Shown here: positions 4,175 to 5,720 of the stretch, in pieces
Numbering within the stretch: position 1 is the first letter of the stretch
Layout: each line of letters opens with the position of its first letter
Source of the DNA: Verrucomicrobiota bacterium
GTDB taxonomy: Bacteria; Verrucomicrobiota; Kiritimatiellia; JAAZAB01
Assembly: GCA_018896395.1 (NCBI GenBank)
Contig: JAHIMN010000160.1
Location: forward strand, 1-5,720
Direction: 5' to 3'
Length of the DNA: 5,720 bases
Translations under genes and position numbers: made by a program
The notes under the pieces: generated by a model
Told to the model about the DNA's origin: nothing
The model's input: the letters and a program-made list of their open reading frames with translations, nothing else
The model's database searches: none

Positions 4175-5227
4175 CTACCACTGATAGACGATGGTGTTGT
4201 ACTTGTCGGGATTGTCGCGGAGCTTGAAATAGGCTCCCGGCGCTTCTTCGACCGGGGTTGGCGCCTTCACGATGTCTTCCACGCAGAGCTTGCCGCGGCG
4301 GATCAGTTCCAGGACTTGGAGCCGGTCACCGACGGTGCGGTCGCCCGGTTTCATGACCAGCGTGCCTTCGCTGCCGGTCAAACCGCCGGGCCGGACTTCA
4401 TGGGAGTGCGTGTAACTGGCCTGGTAGACCAGCCGCGGCCAGAAATGGGCATTGCTGTGAAGCGCCGCCACGGGATAATCGGTGTTCATCACCCGGGGCG
4501 TCGGCTGCCGCAGGATCTGGCTCGCCAGCTCGACGCCGGGTTTGCTGCTCGAGGACTCGATCACGATATCGGCACCGCCCGGCACCAACGCCAGGATTTG
4601 TGCCCGGGCATCGCCGTCCTTCGGATTCACGGTGGCGGCCACGCCCCACTTCCGGGCCCGGGCCAGGCGCGCCTCCACCAGATCCACAACGATCACCCGG
4701 GCGCCGTGATGCAACAGCCAGAGCGCGTTGAAGGCGCCGATTAAGCCCTGGCCGATGACCACGGCGGTTTCACCGGGCGCCGGAAAGGCGATGCTGACGC
4801 CACGCCAGGAAATGGCGGAGACTTCCACAGCAATGTAATTCCAGGGATTGGCGCCTTCCGGCAGTTTGAGCACGCTGTCGTAACCGGTCACTTCCGCCCG
4901 GTGATGGCTGGCCTGTCCGCCCCACATGAAGCCCAAGTCCGGAATCCGGATGGGGTTGCGGCCGGTCACCAGGTCGCCTTCCTTCCAGCCTTTGAGTTCG
5001 GTACCGACTTCGATCACCCGGCCGACCCAGGAATAGCCGGGGATCAGGGGGAATTTGCCCTTGGACTCCGCCACCCCGCTCAACACCCGCAGTTCCGTTC
5101 CCGGCGAGACGAACGAATAGATAGTCTCGCAGATTACCTCCTGCGGGCCGCAGGGCGGGAGTTCAAATTCCCGGATTTGAATCTGATTCGGCGCGGTGAA
5201 CACAATAGCCTTGATCTTTTGTTTCAT
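4175..5227 (-). CDS. Medium-chain dehydrogenase/reductase lacking zinc ligands (BchC-like subgroup)
   Basis: This 350-residue protein has a GroES-like N-terminal domain (about 5-140) and a Rossmann domain with VVIGQGLIGAFNALWLLHHG (about 156-175; GQGLIG as GxGxxG). Asp182 at the end of the second strand suggests NAD(H) preference. Against classical alcohol dehydrogenases the catalytic Cys region reads SFVSPGTEL (38-46), GHE is replaced by GYSWVG (64-69), and the four-cysteine structural zinc loop is absent, so it probably works without zinc. The S-x-GTEL and PGY-x-x-VG pattern recalls the subgroup that includes BchC and many unassigned dehydrogenases; bacteriochlorophyll synthesis is not implied. 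It is preceded by a good Shine-Dalgarno (AAGGGGTG, 5232-5239). The Gfo/Idh/MocA gene follows on the same strand after 227 bp, and I infer a shared sugar or polyol pathway. Substrate unknown. Confidence 0.9.
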   Translation of the reverse strand: MKQKIKAIVFTAPNQIQIREFELPPCGPQEVICETIYSFVSPGTELRVLSGVAESKGKFPLIPGYSWVGRVIEVGTELKGWKEGDLVTGRNPIRIPDLGFMWGGQASHHRAEVTGYDSVLKLPEGANPWNYIAVEVSAISWRGVSIAFPAPGETAVVIGQGLIGAFNALWLLHHGARVIVVDLVEARLARARKWGVAATVNPKDGDARAQILALVPGGADIVIESSSSKPGVELASQILRQPTPRVMNTDYPVAALHSNAHFWPRLVYQASYTHSHEVRPGGLTGSEGTLVMKPGDRTVGDRLQVLELIRRGKLCVEDIVKAPTPVEEAPGAYFKLRDNPDKYNTIVYQW

Positions 5228-5231
5228 AATT

Positions 5232-5239
5232 CACCCCTT
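5232..5239 (-). promoter_or_regulatory. Ribosome binding site of the MDR dehydrogenase
   Basis: AAGGGGTG on the minus strand ends four bases before ATG 5227 and fixes that start. Confidence 0.7.
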
Positions 5240-5290
5240 ATTTCGTGGTTCGTTTTTCCGCCGGGTAAATAATGCTATTTGAGCTGATTG

Positions 5291-5391
5291 CAAAACTCAT
5301 CGCGCTAACGGGGTAGCGCTCCTACAACCAGCGATTTTCCTGAAAAATTGTAGGAGACTCGCCCCGTCGAGTCGATTCTTTCGGAGTTTTG
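5291..5391. repeat. Inverted pair of REP-like palindromes (BIME-like)
   Basis: Two units face each other. The minus-strand unit (5325 down to 5291) reads GTAGGA, stem GCGCTA, loop CCCCGT, stem TAGCGC, GAT, GAGTTTTG. The plus-strand unit (5350-5391) reads GTAGGA, stem GACTCG, loop CCCCGT, stem CGAGTC, GAT, seven extra bases, GAGTTTTG. Head, loop, GAT and tail are identical; the stems differ in sequence yet each pairs perfectly. A spacer of 20 bases plus the TT/AA ends separates them. GTAG at the foot of a hairpin is the mark of REP elements mobilised by RAYT (TnpA-REP) transposases. No transposase is in the window. Confidence 0.8.
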
Positions 5392-5449
5392 AAATTATCT
5401 CATTTGTTACCTTAATTTTGCACGAACATCAGCGTTACTGTCATATTTT

Positions 5450-5612
5450 GTCAACCTGCCCGCAGTGCTACAGCGTTGCAGGCGGGTAAACACAGCATGC
5501 AAGTTATTTCTTGCACCACTTTTCCTTTTTCCACCAATGCGGATCCGCCCAGGCGGAAACCCAACGGGACAATATAGGCTGTCGACTGTTTCGGATAAGC
5601 CACGTTGATGTT
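5450..5612 (-). pseudogene. Possible remnant of an unrecognised protein gene
   Basis: On the minus strand, after the repeat at 5614-5645, one frame reads NINVAYPKQSTAYIVPLGFR followed by LGGSALVEKGKVVQEIT, which has the composition of a real protein. It has no start of its own, since a TAG lies in the repeat just upstream, and it runs into the hairpin repeat before a stop at about 5450. Upstream of the repeat (to 5720) other frames are open. This may be a gene broken by repeat insertions, or chance. I do not recognise the family. Confidence 0.3.
5455..5487. repeat. GC-rich hairpin repeat
   Basis: CCTGCCCGC and GCAGGCGGG words face each other around a short AT-richer centre (CTACAGC). The composition and the CCTGCCC start resemble the dispersed palindromes inside the yifB copy. 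It interrupts or ends the possible reading frame described at 5450-5612. Confidence 0.45.
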
Positions 5613-5613
5613 C

Positions 5614-5645
5614 GCCCGCCTTCGCCAAGGCTATGGAGGACAGGC
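5614..5645. repeat. Dispersed repeat related to yifB insert 2
   Basis: The plus strand contains GCCAAGGCTATGGAGGACAG, which differs from the minus strand of 1635-1664 (GCCAAGGCTATGGTGGGCAG) at only two of 20 positions. The surrounding GC-rich ends also agree in part. Confidence 0.7.
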
Positions 5646-5720
5646 CGGAGAAGACGGTCGCATGATTTTGCCGCATCTGCTTCGCCTGCCCGAGCGTCGG
5701 CCAGGGTTGCAAAGGGCCAC

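Larger units (their letters stand above)
5228..5720. other. 493-bp stretch without a recognisable intact gene
   Basis: It contains the ribosome binding site of the MDR gene, an inverted pair of REP-like palindromes (5291-5391), a GC-rich hairpin (about 5455-5487), a dispersed repeat (about 5614-5645) and possible fragments of a minus-strand reading frame. I see no tRNA, rRNA or CRISPR structure, and no convincing promoter for the MDR gene. Confidence 0.6.

Noticed and set aside
4316..4744. 142-residue plus-strand frame opposite the MDR gene
   Set aside because: It is an antisense shadow typical of GC-rich coding sequence; the minus-strand frame has clear MDR motifs.

Overview
The window is a stretch of bacterial chromosome in which every gene I can support lies on the minus strand, so the story runs from high to low coordinates. 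The host cannot be named from this sequence. The genes have moderately high GC (the two dehydrogenases and yifB/comM), the zeta-like and HEPN genes are visibly more AT-rich, and many short GC-rich palindromic repeats lie between and even inside genes. The paired Gfo/Idh/MocA and zinc-less MDR dehydrogenases together with these repeats would fit an uncultured environmental bacterium, perhaps of the Planctomycetes-Verrucomicrobia-Lentisphaerae-Kiritimatiellae type, but that is a low-confidence inference.

Right part (about 2889-5720). An unassigned stretch (5228-5720) holds a possible decayed reading frame with repeat insertions and a striking inverted pair of REP-like palindromes (5291-5391). 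Next come a medium-chain dehydrogenase without zinc ligands (4175-5227), a 227-bp spacer with a long inverted repeat, and a Gfo/Idh/MocA oxidoreductase (2889-3947). The oxidoreductase is flanked on both sides by related GGGAGAGGGC hairpins. The two enzymes plausibly act together on a sugar or polyol, but the substrate is not readable from the sequence.

Middle (about 1797-2888). After a 340-bp non-coding stretch with a possible promoter and palindromic repeats there is a zeta-toxin-like P-loop protein (1967-2548). It is coupled by an ATGA overlap to a 57-residue partner (1797-1970) that looks like the small partner/antitoxin of this family.

Left part (1-1766). Thirty bases downstream of the small partner lies a dead copy of the first 80 codons of yifB/comM (1408-1766), broken by four 26-33-bp palindromic inserts. 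It is followed by a minimal nucleotidyltransferase (1025-1342), a HEPN protein (601-1038; 14-nt overlap) and then the intact yifB/comM, which starts inside the HEPN stop codon (TAATG) and runs off the left edge.

The main result is this arrangement. A nucleotidyltransferase-HEPN toxin-antitoxin-like pair sits between an eroded and an intact 5' end of yifB/comM, directly beside a second toxin-like module. The two yifB 5' ends differ at 25 of 80 codons and 21 of those changes are synonymous, so they diverged as working genes before one was cut. That points to acquisition of a foreign yifB 5' end together with the HEPN module rather than a simple local duplication.
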